From: Agroathelia rolfsii
Lineage: Eukaryota > Basidiomycota > Agaricomycetes > Amylocorticiales > Amylocorticiaceae
Direction of reading: 5' to 3'
Length of the DNA stretch: 64,000 nucleotides
NCBI GenBank assembly: GCA_018343915.1
Contig: JABRWF010000003.1
Coordinates: 1,798,001-1,862,000 of the forward strand
In this document: positions 43,706 to 59,726 of the stretch, in pieces
Layout: each line of letters opens with the position of its first letter
Numbering within the stretch: position 1 is the stretch's first letter
Notes under the pieces: model-generated
Told to the model about the DNA's origin: nothing
Databases searched by the model: none
What the model saw: only the letters and a program-made list of their open reading frames with translations
Translations under genes and position numbers: made by a program

Positions 43706-45500
43706 ACAACAACAGCAGCAGCAGCAACAACAACAGCCCGCGATGCCACAGCCCCAGCAGCCGATAGGCGCGCCTCATCCGCTCATGCCGGGGTTACAGA
43801 CAGATAGGGATAGGGAGCGGGAATCTACACCCTCTCTCTCTTCGTCATCGTCCTCTCGGGCTGACGGTGCGGTGATGCGCGAGGCGGAACAACAGCAACA
43901 ACCAAGGTCATCGACCATGGTCTTCCGCCCGGATGATCAGGGCGACTGGAGGGAGAAACTAAGGCAATCGAATGAGGCTGCGGCCGCTGCTGCTGCTGGT
44001 AATGCATCGGATGCTGCCTCAGCGGTTTCATCCTCATCGTCGACGGTTAGTGGATGGGATGAGAAGGATGACGATGGGGAGACGGAGGATGACGAGACAA
44101 GTGTGGTTGAGGAAGAGGAGGAGGGCGCGTCAAATACGAAGGGGTGGAAGGCGAAAAGGACGTTGAGAAAGTCAGTAATTTTTTTTTTCTCGTTTGTTGG
44201 CGAGCCCTGATCCCGACTTTTCTTCCTCCTCGGCCATTTAGTCATCTCGATGCTGTCAGAGCGCTTGCCTTCCACCCGACCGAGATGTGTCTCGCCACTG
44301 GTGGCGACGACTGTACGGTCAAAATATGGAGAATGGACGTGAAGATGTTGACTTCTTCAACGTACGTGCACTTTTTTTTTCCAGCTCGCCAACCCAGTGC
44401 TAATTTTCGTCTTCTATAAGTCGTCCATCAAATACCATCGATGTTGAGCCGCAGCTCACCCTCCGGGGCCACTCGGCGGCCATTACACGCCTAATCCACT
44501 CGCCAACGAAAGGGCTACTATACAGTGCCTCGCTCGACTCGTCCATCCGCGTGTGGGCGTTGCCTGCGCAGGGCCACACAACATACGCGCCGTACGACGA
44601 GACGCGCGCGCGCGGCGAGCTCATCGGGCATACCGATGCTGTCTGGGACCTCGCGCTCGTACGTGATGAGGCAACGCTGATCAGCGCCGGCGCCGAGGGC
44701 GCCGTGAAGGTGTGGGATGTGAGTGGTCCGTCGGGCGGTGGCTCACTCAAGCTGTCCTGGGGCTGGAACGGCGTGCAGGAGGGCGGTAGTGAGGAGGGCC
44801 AGGGCCAGCAACATGAGAGGGAGGAGGACGCAATCGGCGCGACGGCCGTGGAGGCGATCAAGACGGATCTGAAAAAGGTTGCGGTAGCGTATCAGAATGC
44901 CGTGGTGAAGATATTCGATATCGAGACGGGCAAGGAGACGATGAAGTTGGGTAGTGATATTAGTTACGGTATGTGTCGTCCCTTCCCTCCCTCCCCCCCC
45001 CCCTTTTTTTTTTTGTCTTGCTTTGCCTGGGATTGGGGACTTACTCACCTCATGTTATTAGATGAAACGACGTCGACGCAGATCAACAGGCTCGCGTCTC
45101 ACCCAACGATGTCCCTTCTGGTGACGGCACACGAAGACAAATATATTAGGATATTCGATATCACCACAGGTAAAATAAAATAAAAACTATTTTCAGAAGA
45201 AACCCGTCCCTGATGTTTTCTATTATTCACTCAGGCCAATGTACGCACTCGATGCCTGCCCATCTCGATGGTGTCACCTGCCTGTCGATCGACCCAGCTG
45301 GGTTCAGCCTTGTGTCAGGCAGCCATGACTGTTCAATTCGGTTCTGGGACCTGTTGGGGTCGAAGCAGTGCGTACAGGAGTTCACCATCCACCGTTCCAA
45401 GGCGACCGAGGGCGTGCTCGATGTCGAGTTTCATGCCACCCTGCCCGTCATGGCCAGTGCGGGCGCGGATGGGATTGTCAAGATTTATACGTCGTCGTGA
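42353..45500 (+). CDS. Striatin-family protein, STRIPAK scaffold
   Basis: A scaffold of the STRIPAK phosphatase-kinase complex (Neurospora/Sordaria PRO11, yeast Far8 type), acting in hyphal fusion and fruiting development. The N-terminus is Gln/Pro-rich. It is followed by the striatin coiled-coil block ([56 protein letters not shown]), a caveolin/calmodulin-type linker ([19 protein letters not shown]), an acidic region and WD40 repeats ([47 protein letters not shown]) ending [10 protein letters not shown]. About eight introns; all joins I tested keep the frame. It carries a run of about 25 glutamines at 43663-43736. It lies 387 bp after TMA7 and converges on the PDE gene. Confidence 0.93.
43663..43736 (+). 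repeat. CAG/CAA glutamine tract in striatin
   Basis: Mixed CAG and CAA codons give about 25 consecutive glutamines between the linker and the WD40 domain. Mixed codons make it less prone to slippage than a pure CAG run. A second, shorter Gln tract is near the N-terminus (about 42450-42480). Confidence 0.9.
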
Positions 45501-46554
45501 TCACCCTTGTTGTCCCCATCACTACCGTCATTATCTTTGTGGGCGATTTAATGGTGCATTTTGAGCGTACGTTACCTTCGCGGGAGAGTATGTGTTGTAA
45601 AAATGTGCGTGCGTATATCTGAAGAGGAAGGTGGCAAGTAGGGTGTGGAGGATAGGGTGTGTGCATATGTTACTCGTACTCATAACCGTATCTGCTTGGT
45701 GTTGCATGATGGCTGGGCTGTTCTCATACTATATTTTTCTTATGTCTGCTCTTTTGCATGTTTTAGACGTTCATATTGGATTTCGTCTTTTCTTCCTATT
45801 CTGTTCTGTTCTTTGTTTCTTTTCGGTCTCCCTTCTCCCCCGCTGTGCGTTATCCTCACGACCTTACTTTTTTTTCGCATGGATTCATTGCGTAATTTGC
45901 CAAATGAATGAATGAATGAACTGATCATATCTCAATACCAAATTTATCATGACGTGCCAGTAAGGATTGACATGTCTTCGTGATAGGATTGTATATCCGA
46001 AACATGGAAAGCAGAGAGAAGACCGATTTATTTAGAAAACGGGATAACTTTGCGCTTAATTGAGGAGGGGCGGAAGAGAAGTGAGATAATAAAATAAGGG
46101 ACAGGAAATTTATCATGAAGGGACTGCGTCCGAAAAAGGCATTCATACACGAGGTAGGGACATGCCAATTGTCTTGGCCTGGAAAGAAGATAGATACATG
46201 GAAACAAAGGGAGAAAAAGAAAAGTACTATGGATACAGGCATGTGCATGGTACAGGGCTAGTTCGATGATGGTGCTAGAAGTTACACTTTATATATACAT
46301 TTGTATGAGAGTTTCAGCTGGACGGTGGGGGGAAAGAAAATAAAGAACGACTACAGAAGATTCTATACACGTGGTGGGTCCAAAGTATTGAGGCCGGAAG
46401 AAGCCATAAAAGGCACGAGGAGGTGGAGGAGAGGCATAACACGGGCAGACTGGAAGGACTGAAATTAAGGGATAGGATCCTCAAAGAGAGAAAGAGGAAG
46501 TAACAGGGAGGTGAGGCGGGCTAGAACGCTGTAGATGATGAATCCGTTTCATGG
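45501..46554. other. Convergent 3' regions of striatin and PDE genes
   Basis: No gene seen. Frames here are short and overlap on both strands. The interval probably holds the two 3' UTRs and terminators. Confidence 0.55.
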
Positions 46555-46631
46555 TCAGCTCCAAACTACATGCCAGCAGAAGACAAAGGGAAAAACAAAG
46601 ATGGAGAAAAGAGAAAAAGGGAAAAAAATTC

Positions 46632-48268
46632 TCAATAGAAGAATGAGAAATCAAAACAAAGAAAACGTGTCCACGTACTGATACGAGTGCCTTGTTCGAC
46701 AGGAAGAATCTGGGCCCCGAGACCACTTTCTTCCATAAGTGCATGGACCTGGCCCGTGATGACCTGGTACATGGGTCCTCTCGAAGCAGGATACGGCGGT
46801 GGCGCCGGTGATGAAGGCGACTGTACCGGGGTCTGCTTCAATGACATGGAGGAGGGAGGAGACGCGTCGACACCATCTTTGCAATGCATGATGTATACTT
46901 TCAGCCCCACCAATGCATTCCGCAAAGAACCACCGCTTTCTTCCTCAGTGGTCGCCATCATCCCTCGTGATTGGCATACGAATCGAGCTAGTGTGGTGAG
47001 CTCCGTGATCAAATGTTGGGGTTTGAGGTGTCCGAATAGCAAACTATCATTACGCTCTGATGTCCAGGAACATTCGATAAAGATAGCATTCAAGTTACCG
47101 CATGTGATTTTAGGCGCTGCAGCGCGCCAAACATATTGTGTGAGCGGCTCGTGGGCGAATGCGTCAGGCTCGACGTCACCGAAGAAGAGGAACTCGCGCG
47201 AGGACGCGTCGTGGCGGATGAAGAACACGGTCGAGTGATACGGGGTGCGCGGTGGACTCGCTGTCATACCGTGACTGAGTGGCATAGCACAGACGGAGAA
47301 AGCTGGTGTTAAGGTATGGTATGTTTCGTCCAACGCGATTCTAACAACCGAAAGGAGGCACGATCGATCATCACAGGGGATTCGGCGGTAAGCGAACAGT
47401 GCACAGGGGCCTGAGAAATAAAAATGGAGGGCAGACTAATTACTTACGGTGAATAAACAAATTTGTTTGGATTGGTTTCGTTCTGATCCCAAGTAGCCAG
47501 GTTCGGCCAAAGGCGATCAGAGAATACGAGCTGGATATCGTCAAGTACATGCTGCGCGGCGGAAATACGTATGCTCCGTCCATCTTTGCGACGATAACTA
47601 CCTGCTGACAGCACTAGACCATTGATGTGATCAAGATGTCCGTGAGTGATAAGAAAGGATCTATTATGGTCGACGGTAAGTGGGCGTGTGAGAAATAAAA
47701 TCATATCAGTATTTGACGGGGGAGTAATGAACTACCACTGACGTGATCAACGAATAGATATCCTGGGCGGTGTAGTGTTGTGGGGTACCGTCAGCGGAAT
47801 GGATCCCAAATAAAGTTGGGTTTTCTCGCAGAATACCTCTCAGCGTTCCAAGGCCGGATCCTGAAGTATAAGAAATGAAGAACAAGATAAAATCAAGGGG
47901 TTTTCAGCAACAGTAATGTAATAGTAGAGAAAAGCGGAGTAAATTGCCTGCTTCTATAGCAACAATTCCATCTTCCCAGTCGATGTTGTAAGGTTTGAGT
48001 AAATAACTGTAAGTGGCACATCGTTGTCGTAAGGGGAGCAAAAGACTAAATGGGCTGCGCATGTTAATCATATCAAGCAGAGTGATACTGACGCAGATAA
48101 GTTGGTTTCGTCTGGACCGCCACCGCATCCGATTACAACCATGTCGAATGCAGGATCACCAAGTGTTTGTGAGTATTCGGCGGCGGCGTCGAGCGCGCGT
48201 ACGCGGCGCGCAGCGGAAGTCCACAGATTCTTCAGGGCCGCCAGTTTTGATATGCTGAACAGTTGCAT
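46632..48268 (-). CDS. PDE1: Class II (PDE1-type) cyclic-AMP phosphodiesterase
   Basis: It hydrolyses cAMP to AMP with a metallo-beta-lactamase-type fold; in fungi this is the low-affinity enzyme that damps cAMP/PKA signalling. The start is the ATG complementary to 48266-48268 (MQLFSISKLAALKNLWTSAA). Key blocks: DMVVIGCGGGPDETNLSAYL, WEDGIVAIEAGSGLGTLRGI, the metal-binding signature THGHLDHINGL (HxHxDH) near 47640-47660, and HSTVFFIRHD with EFLFFGDVEPD, NAIFIECSWT and a C-terminal YQVITGQVHALMEESGLGAQ. Several introns are spliced. The last codons are uncertain: reading through ends at 46632, while an alternative last intron gives GTRIIWS with a stop at 46555. Convergent with striatin. Confidence 0.87.
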
Positions 48269-51200
48269 AGAATAATGCTCAGAGAGCTCAGGTTATATAG
48301 GAGCAACAAACAGTAGCAGACAGGCGGTAAAAGCTGAGGAGGCAGTATGTGACCAACAAGGTACACAACAAGGATGCTATTGTTCCACCACCGGCGTGAT
48401 GGCTCGTGGCTCCCAGTTAACTCCTTTTTCTCTTCACGTTGGAAGTTGCATTTATTTTCTGTATAATGTTTTACTCGACACGTATACACAGCACTCGGAA
48501 GAGGCGTCACGAGACCAGAGGAATACAAGGGGAGTTAGCGAGCCACGGAACAGGCTGAGCTATCAGCATCATCAGTCATCATGAGTCCACAAGCTGACCA
48601 GCGCTGACTGGCTATGAAATCCATAATTATCACCTGTAGCGTGCAGAATAAAAGATACAAGGACATAATGGCGGTACTCTCGTATATGGCACAGTATTGT
48701 TTTGTAGTATTGCAATGAGAATACAAGAGAAAGAGTGTCAATCGCATGCAGGCTGCGCGCTTGCTCGCCGGTCCGAGATGCCGGTCATGACTCGTGTTTG
48801 TTGTTGGCTGATAATTTTGAGGTTGTACTTGTTCTATCATGATCACAAAGACCAAACAAAAGATTGGTGTTCTCTGTTTCTGCTATGCCATCTGACACTA
48901 GACGCATTGACTTGGATGAAACTGTCAGTGTCAGTCTGTTAGCAGGAGCATGAGCCTCAAGTCTAGCTATTCATGTTGATAGTGATTCTCTATTCTTTTC
49001 TTGTCAATTCTGGCAACTCAGACACATCGTCCATCATTGCAACGAACACTATACGGAATCGACTGAGGCTTGACCACCATCATAGTCTCTACCGCCTAAT
49101 CCATACGGCTCTTTAGCTTCGCCGCGATGTGATGGGATCAATGCAAACTAATGAAATAAGCTGACGCATCCGTCTACGCTTGCGATTAAACAGTTTCCCA
49201 AAGGTCGGTGCCCATTAACCTAGGATTGTACCAGTAAGCACTAGATGCTGTCAGAGTTAATGGGTAAAGGTACTACGATCCTGTGTGCATCTATCCCAGG
49301 GTTCTCAGGGTTCTATTCAACTAGCGACGCTACGCAACTCCGATTTCTCTCAGAAAGAGACTGAGACTGAGAGAGCCTGCGACAGTGTTGGTGCCTCTAG
49401 TCTCTATTTTTTTTCCCCTTTGCCAAGACCTCTATAACTCGGTGAGATGCGATAAATTCGGAGAGCTCGGGTTGATGTGCGCGTTTTCCGGCAGGAGCGT
49501 CGCGTCCAGACAGCGGCTCGCGATCATCATCGCTATTACTATTACTGCATAGGCGTTTCGTTACACTGATACGAAATGTTGCATGCGGTAATGCCGATAG
49601 TATATGCTTCAGATGGTGTCCTGTTATCTAAGTTATTTTTGTCATAGCGCAATCGACCGCATCAATGTGAGACACTTGAGGGAAACTAATTGTTCTTACT
49701 GGTATCGGTTTCCTCCATGATCTGCTAAGCATCAACAAGACTACGATCATGGATAAGCAACAGGAACCTGATCATGTAGATCCACATCAATCATATTCTG
49801 CTATTGCCAAACTAAAGTGATTAGGTACTTGTTAGGAATGACCAACTAGGTTAAAAAAAAATAAGGACGGAGAAAACGACGTTCTAAAAAGAACAATTTA
49901 TCCTGAAGAGCCTTTCTTCAAGATCGGACCGATACGTTAGTATCAGCACCACCACCGAAATGTGCCTACATCACGGGTAAACAGAGGTCCAGTAACTGGT
50001 GAGACTTTGAGACGGTCCACCGTACTCTATTGTTATTGAACATTACTACAGATCTGTTCATTTGCACGTCAAAGCGCAGCCGCAGACCCTGGATGTATGC
50101 GCTCATGTGGGTTCATTTCGCCTGTGGTGTATATAACCAAGGGATATCGTCATCGTAACTTCCAATCGCCGGCCGCGGAGATCGTCTTTTTTCCCTTTTT
50201 CAACTTCTCCGTGTGTAACGAAACGAAAGGAGTACGCCGCCGCCTTAATTTTTTTTTCTGCTTTGATCTTTCGTGTGACCTACTATGCGGCGTGATGGCA
50301 GTGTCAGTGGCAGTTCCTTATCAATTCCTCACGCTGACGGAAAGGAAGCCTAAGGCATACTTTGCATGACATCGGATTATTTGTCTGTCTGTCTATCCTA
50401 CTTCTTGACATCATCGTCAAGAAAAAAAAAAAAAAATCATCCCCGTTTCAATTTTTTATTTACCCATGACCCGGAATATTGAGGCGTAGGTGGCCATGTG
50501 GATTATACGATCGTGCGGGCGTGAAACCCACGCCTGGTTGCCCGAACATGTCCTCATCCTCCCCACCCGCTTATCCGCCATGGTCGGGATATTGATCCGG
50601 GTTGTTAGCACGTTGCAAAAAAAAAAAAAAACCGTGCGTACGGATGACTATAATGCATAGATGCATAGTCAACCCACGCTCGCTCGCTGCCGGTGCGAAG
50701 AACCAACAGGCTGAGAGTCTGGCCAGGCCCTGGGATCGGAGGTTCCACTCTTGGATGGGGGGGGGGATATAGAAAAGAAGGAATGGCTTAACTACGGTTT
50801 CACCCGGTGCCCTAGCTCCGGAAAACCTGTCCCCCCTTCTCTTTCCGCCTAATAAGCAGCATGGTGCACTTACAGCAGTACGTAAGCGATAGCGTTGAAA
50901 ACTGAAGAAGATCTTGAAGGATAGTAGGCACAATCCTATATATCATGAAGCTTCTTTTTCTTCTTTCTTGAGAAGCAGCAATAGTCGTCACGTTCACGGC
51001 ATCATGCCAGAAATGTACATATATATATATTCATAGTTATGAACCTAAATAGTAACGTTTTGTATTGCAATTTTTTTCCCTCCCCTTTGCAATGCCGAAA
51101 AAGAAAGCAGGCAAGAGGAGAAAAATAGGAAAAGAAAAGACGTAAGAGATTGAGCGAACATGTTGGTCGACGACATAGTAGCCCAACGTATTCCATAGTG

Positions 51201-53326
51201 TACAGGGTTGCATTTTTTTCTAATCTCATTCTCGGAAGAGGTCGGAATGTCCTGCACCTCCACCCACCACCAGCAAACAAAGGGAGAAAAATGGAGATCG
51301 GTAGTCAGGAGGGGTAAGGAGATAGAAACAATTGCTGCTTTCTGGATTTTCTCCACTATTACCGGCGCTTGGGACTGCGACTCTGAACCGAAACTAAAGA
51401 GAGCAAAGGCGGATTTGAACCTTCTGCCTGTCAGTATGACTGTCGTATCCATAAGTTGGGTAAATATATTCCTTTCGGAGATCCATCCGTCCATGGTTAA
51501 ACTCGCCGACAGGAGCCGTCAGGCAGTCGGTCCCTTGGCGGCATTAGTGCTTGGTCGTCGATGGGGATGGCTAGACGCGGCTGTGGTTGACGTAGTACAT
51601 GCAGTACAGGTATAGATAAATTAGACAGCGGTATGCACATCGGGAAAAGGCCCAGGGACCCTGAGAGCACACTAGTATATGTTTGTCAGGATGTATTCAA
51701 ATTCGAATCCGGATTTCCTTTCCTCCTTTCCTTTTCTATCAATGTCGAGATTGAGTGTGTGAAAATGACCACGGACGTTGTATGTGGCCATCTGCAAGTA
51801 AGCAAATGTAGGCAGTAGTCACGCGTTCCCGCTCGGGCTGATATCCGAGGAGAAAATAGCACTTGGGACCTGTGACTGCTAGTGTCCGCCAGTCAGCCTG
51901 AAACTGAACTGTCAATTCATTCATGCTTGTCATGGAACGAGGGGAAAAAAAAAAAAATCGACTGTCCTTTGGATTAATGAAGTTCCAGTGAATTGCTTGG
52001 CCTCACACAATCAAGAGAACCCGTCTATATGTTTAAGCTAGTTTCACAGATGTGGAAACCTTTTATCAAGTCCATTTCATATCAGTGAAGCAATTTCATC
52101 ATTCATACGGGTGTGTACCTGGAGCATGTCAGAAGGCGCATACACGCACCTCGTACATGCTCAGGGACTTTTCCCGTGAAAGGTAAAGAAACTGCCGTAA
52201 CTTGGCATAGGAATGCTGAACAGACAATTCTTGATTTTCCGCGAGTAAATTTTTCAAGAAAGGTGCAGAAATCGAAAATCGAAAATTTATGTGGTACACC
52301 GTCTGTAGGATTTTACGAAATAGCGGCCGGCGGCGGGCCAAGCAAAAAAAAAAAAAAATGGTGGATAGCATTTACTAGTACGTAGACCATATGTCGCTGA
52401 ACGATTGCAAGTCCAGTTGCCGAATCGGACGGTCATAGTGGCGTAGTACGGGGCCCCATTCCGCTGCTAGTGCCATGATAATGGACAGGCAGGGATTCAG
52501 GCCAGGATCAATAACATGCCGACTGTTAGCATGCTCTGTATGCAAGATGCCGGATGTCATGTCAATGGGCGTCGTCCTTCCTTCTCCCCCTGCATTATCG
52601 TAGTCCGTTTCCATGCAACGCCCTTTTTTCTTTTTCTTTTTTTTGTGCCTGCGACGGCTATTTGGGGAACAACTTCTGTTGAGCAACCCTGCATACAAAC
52701 CGAACCTATTCATTTGGATGACGCTGAGATGAAGAGAAAACGCCTCAGTCTCCTCTCAGCTCCAGGCTCGGACAGAAATTCCTGCGCCTACTCATTGGCG
52801 TCATTGCCATCATTAGCACTAGCCTGCCCAGGCCCGGGCTAGCAGATTCTCTGTAACTGATAACCCAGATTATGTTTATGTTTGGTCCAAACTACCGACG
52901 GTCCATAGACGCCACCGGCAAAATGGAACCACCAAGCTGGGAACTGAAGGGAAGCAAACTGGCAGTCGGCCGTCTCACTTGACGCCCAGCAACGTTTTGG
53001 GATAATTGCAATCGAACCCTCCCCCCTCCGATCGCCAGTCTGTTCTGATCTCTTCCGGAATCTCGTATTGCTATCGGGTAGACCTGGCTGGCTATGCACG
53101 GCCGTCCATTGATCACAACGTGGAGTCCAAGAATGGTCCTGTAACCGTGGACTGGGTGTGTCTCAAGGACCATAAAAAGCCCATCGTCGTCCCGACCTTT
53201 GGCACATTCAGACGTCCCGTCTACCTGCTTTTCGTATCTTCGTATATATACTACTGCAGTCTTCTGCATTTCTCAATCCTACTATCCACACCCCAAAGAC
53301 ACCTCTCTCTCTCTACCGTTCACGTC
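48269..53326. other. 5-kb region without a recognisable gene
   Basis: Both strands carry only short open frames (up to about 150 codons, near 51045-51494 on minus and 51208-51615 on plus) that overlap each other and match no family I know. Several long A/T homopolymers and one G run (near 50758) occur. A tRNA-like GGTTCAAATCC on the minus strand near 51410 does not fold into a tRNA. CTTCGTATATATAC near 53238 may be the halogenase TATA box. Confidence 0.45.
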
Positions 53327-55809
<2,483 letters not shown>

Positions 55810-56513
55810 GGCGTTGTGCGGGGGCTGTAGCCTGCGGCCGCGAGGACAGGGGTCGCGCTGAGTCTGAACGCGATATCACCTAAACACACATGGTTTCATA
55901 CGTGTGCTGGCTGTGCACATGTGCACCTGGCGAGGGAAAAGACGTGATGCAGTGAAGAAGTTTGATAACAAATTTTGTTATGTTTTATTACTTGTAGAAT
56001 ATGCATATTACTAGTATAGTTGCGCTTTCTTAGTTCTTTATTTTTCTTCGTTCACTTTTAGTTTGATAGTAAATTACTCGTATATACTCTTATGCCGCTT
56101 TCAACAAGCCGAATATTAGGCCATGTTACAAATTTTGTATGTGTGTTTTGCATTTCAATTGCCTAGTTGTATTGTCAACGGACAGGCACAAACAATGCAC
56201 TAATATGTTTTGCCTCCCGGACTCGGAATGAAGGCGTCTGGAACTTGGATCTGCACGTCGTCGATGTACCACCTATATTACCGTTACCACCATTTCCATC
56301 ACTGCCATCAAGGCTCACGATGTCCGGCATACTACCATGCCGGCAGTGGCAGGGCGCTCGACTGCCGAGACAGTCCCACTCCTTAGAGAGATATTTAGGT
56401 TCACCAAGGCAGCGTGAACAGGAGCGCATTCCTTTCTTTCCTTCTCTCTTATCCCCTCTCTCAACTCTACCAGTGGGCTCGACTCGAGTGCCAGTGGGTG
56501 TGTAGAACTCGCG
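55810..56513. other. Halogenase-ligase intergenic region
   Basis: No gene is seen. The region is AT-rich from 55960 to 56170 and probably holds the halogenase 3' UTR and the promoter of the ligase gene. Confidence 0.5.
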
Positions 56514-59390
56514 ATGCAGCAGCAGACTACCGCCGTGCCAGGCTCACAGCGGGCAGGACAAACAGGTTCGTTCGACGTCTTAATTTCCCATTATTCACGG
56601 CTATATACATACCGAACTATTATCATCATCATCATCATCGTCCCAACCCAAAACAGCTCACTATAGGAACGCGGGCGCTCCGCTGCTATCGCTCGACCAG
56701 CCGCTCGGCAGCGGCGTGTTTACGACCGTACCCCAGATATTCGAAACGGGACTGGCAAAAAACCCCGATGGGCCTTGTCTCGGTCGGCTTGCGCTGATAT
56801 CGAATTCGCCGACGATCACCTATGCGGACAAGTACGAGTGGATGTCGTACAGACAGGTCGAACACAAGCGCAGAAACGTCGGTAGTGCAACATGGAGGAT
56901 GTTCAAGAGCGGTGGCGGCTCATGCGGCCCGGATGTCGGTTCCGAGGGCACGCTAGAAACCGTCGGGCTATGGATGTCCAATAGACCAGGTTTGCGTACC
57001 ATTTATGTTCTGTTCTACCCGTCTCGGGTAAACTTGACTCAATGGGCTCAAACTTATCCAACTTTCCATAGAGTTTCAGGTTGTCGATCTTGCTATGCAA
57101 GCATATGGGAAAGTCAGCGTTGCGTTGTATGATACCATAGACGATGAAAGTGCCTATTATATGTAAGATATCTCCGTGTCACGTGTCCGAATTGCTTCTC
57201 ATGTGTCTTCCGTTTGGCAGTTTAAATCATGCAGAAGTCTCGATTATATTTACTGCTTCGTCACATATTCCATCTTTATTGAAACTCTCACATCGACTAC
57301 CTTCTCTTAATACTATAATTTCCGTCGACCCTATCCCCACGCAGACTAGCCAAATTTATTCGGCCTGGAGTGAGCAAAGAAATTTGCAGATACTGACATT
57401 GGATGAAGGTAAGAGTGGCGCATATACTCAGTAAAACAAAGTCGACAGTTCTAATATTCTCATAGTCGAGCAGCTCGGCGCTCAAAATCCAGTTACACCC
57501 CCAAGAATTAGTCCAGACCAAGTTGTACAGATCTGTTATACCTCTGTATGTGCCGTCTCCCTATATTGTGGTCCATTCGGAATCATCTCATTCACGGCGG
57601 CTTTTGAAAGGGAACAACCGGAAAGCCCAAGGGTGCTCTTCTCACCCACGGATCGCTAGCCCTCTCTATTTGGGCACAGTGGAAAGTACGGGAATACGAC
57701 ACTGATTTAACACTGCTCTCGTACTTGCCCTTGATGCATATTTTTGGAGTAAATAATTAAAATTACTTTTTTTTTGCGGCGTCAATGGCCTAACACATCT
57801 TTTTTTGCAATTAAATAGCGACTCATAGAACTGCTCGCGCTCGGATCTGGGGGCCGTATTGCCTTCTCGACCGGTGATCCGTTACGAATTCTTGCAGATG
57901 CACAAATTGCCCAGCCTACATATTTCCCTTCAGTCCCACGGGTTCTTAATCGCATATATCAGGTAGGTTCTTTTTCATTACCCAACCCCCCAAAGGGCTA
58001 GCGCTGATCCATGATGAATGGAATTGGATTTTAGGCTGCCATGGCTGCGAACGATGTCCCAGGAATCAGAGGGGCCATATTTCGGCACGCTGTTGCCGTG
58101 AAGACCAAGCAAATGAGGGAAGGTGGGGGGGTAGTCCATCCATTCTGGGACCGAGTAGTATTCAGTAAGGTTCGTTATCTTAGGTATTACTTGTTTCATT
58201 CCATTCCTCGTGTTGATTTGGTCCCGTATGCCAAAAAAAAAAAAAAAAAAAAAATCTAGGTCGCCGCGGTACTCGGCGGTAAAGTAAAATACATTGCTAG
58301 TGGTGCTGCACCTATCTCCCCGGAGATTTTAGAATTTCTCAGAATCGCGTTCTCGTGCGACGCCGTGGAAGGCAAGTCTATATTATCTTTATTTTCGATC
58401 TCATAGTTTACATTAACACTGGGTTTTCATCCAGGATATGGAATGACCGAGAACTGCGGGACGGCGACTGCAGGTCTACCAGGCGACTTTACTTCGGCTG
58501 GCACCGTAGGACCACCGCATATATGCACCGAACTCAAACTAGTTGATGTTCCAGATATGTCCTATACATCTCTAGATAAACCCAACCCTCGTGGTGAAAT
58601 TTGTACACGAGGTCCGAGCACATTCAAGGGTTACTATAAGGGTTAGTGACAGTTGTACACCCTTAGCTATTCAAACCAGTAATTACTAAACGTCATTCAT
58701 ATAGATCCATTGAACACAAAGGCTGCTTTAGACGAAGAAGGCTGGCTTCACACGGGAGACATCGGAGAATTCGATCATCTTGGTCGGTTGAAGATCATTG
58801 ACCGTATGAAGGTTTGTTAGCGCACACTACACCCTGCATTACAATTATATTAATGAAAAATTGCAGAACATCGTAAAACTATCTCAGGGAAAATATATCG
58901 CTCTAGAACACATAGAAAATGTGTATTCCTCCTCCCCTGCAGTCCTTCAAATATTTATCTACGGTGATGCGCTCCAGCCTTATCCTGTTGCAGTGGTCGT
59001 TGTAGACCCGGCCTACCTAATCCGGACCGCACTCGCTATTGGCCAACCAGCTCGTTCGACGGATGAAATACTGCGAAACGAAGTAGTCAAAGCTGCTTTC
59101 ATCAAAGAATTGACTGAATGGGGAAGACAACGAGGCCTCAATAGGTAATTACGCATACATCCTTCTTTATTTAATTTATCGAACATTTCAATTGACAATT
59201 GTTTTTCAGCCTCGAATTAGTTCGCAGAATTCATTGGTCAGTGACACCACTCACTACCCTGACCCCCACCATGAAAGTAAAGCGAAGGGAGACGTATATC
59301 GCGTTTAAGAAGGAGATCGATGCCATGTATGCCCTTGGAGAAGTGAAGCCGACCACTAATGCGTCTGGTGGTATGAATGGGAAGTTGTGA
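56514..59390 (+). CDS. Long-chain acyl-CoA synthetase-like AMP-forming ligase
   Basis: An AMP-forming ligase that activates a carboxylic acid to its CoA thioester. The start [17 protein letters not shown] is joined by an intron to [18 protein letters not shown]. The AMP-binding P-loop [11 protein letters not shown] is split by an intron after YTS (starting near 57547). Further motifs: [13 protein letters not shown], the A5-type [43 protein letters not shown] and [20 protein letters not shown], which is the long-chain synthetase form. The end is [20 protein letters not shown] with TGA at 59388-59390. Joins are in frame and the length is about that of fungal FAA proteins. The long-chain signature argues against a dedicated cinnamate/benzoate ligase, but specificity cannot be read from this. 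Confidence 0.88.
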
Positions 59391-59691
59391 TTTTTTTTTA
59401 AATATATTTAATATTGGACTTGAAGGAGCGATATATTCAATATACACTATTACAGTGTCTTGGATTATAATATCAGTTATAAATACTTGTAAAGAGTGTT
59501 TGTAAGACTGTACAAATAGCACTAATCGTAGTCAATCTTACATAGTCGACCATATTGTTCAACCAATTTAGCGCCTTTTCAAAAATAACAACAGTAGGAT
59601 CATCTCCGGCCCTTTATGATAGTTGATTGAGATGAAACATATAGTGGTAACAGAGACCCCTGTGGTTTGATCATACCACTCAGGGTCTAAA

Positions 59692-59726
<35 letters not shown>

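Noticed and set aside
42277..44275. Alternative frames over the striatin gene (Ala-, Thr- or Leu-rich).
   Set aside because: They come from reading the CAG/CAA repeats in other frames or on the other strand.
51380..51460. Possible tRNA on the minus strand (GGTTCAAATCC).
   Set aside because: The T-stem does not pair and no acceptor or anticodon stems form around it.
56514..59390. Calling the ligase a cinnamoyl- or benzoyl-CoA ligase of the PAL pathway.
   Set aside because: The [20 protein letters not shown] block is typical of long-chain synthetases, and aromatic specificity is not visible in the sequence.
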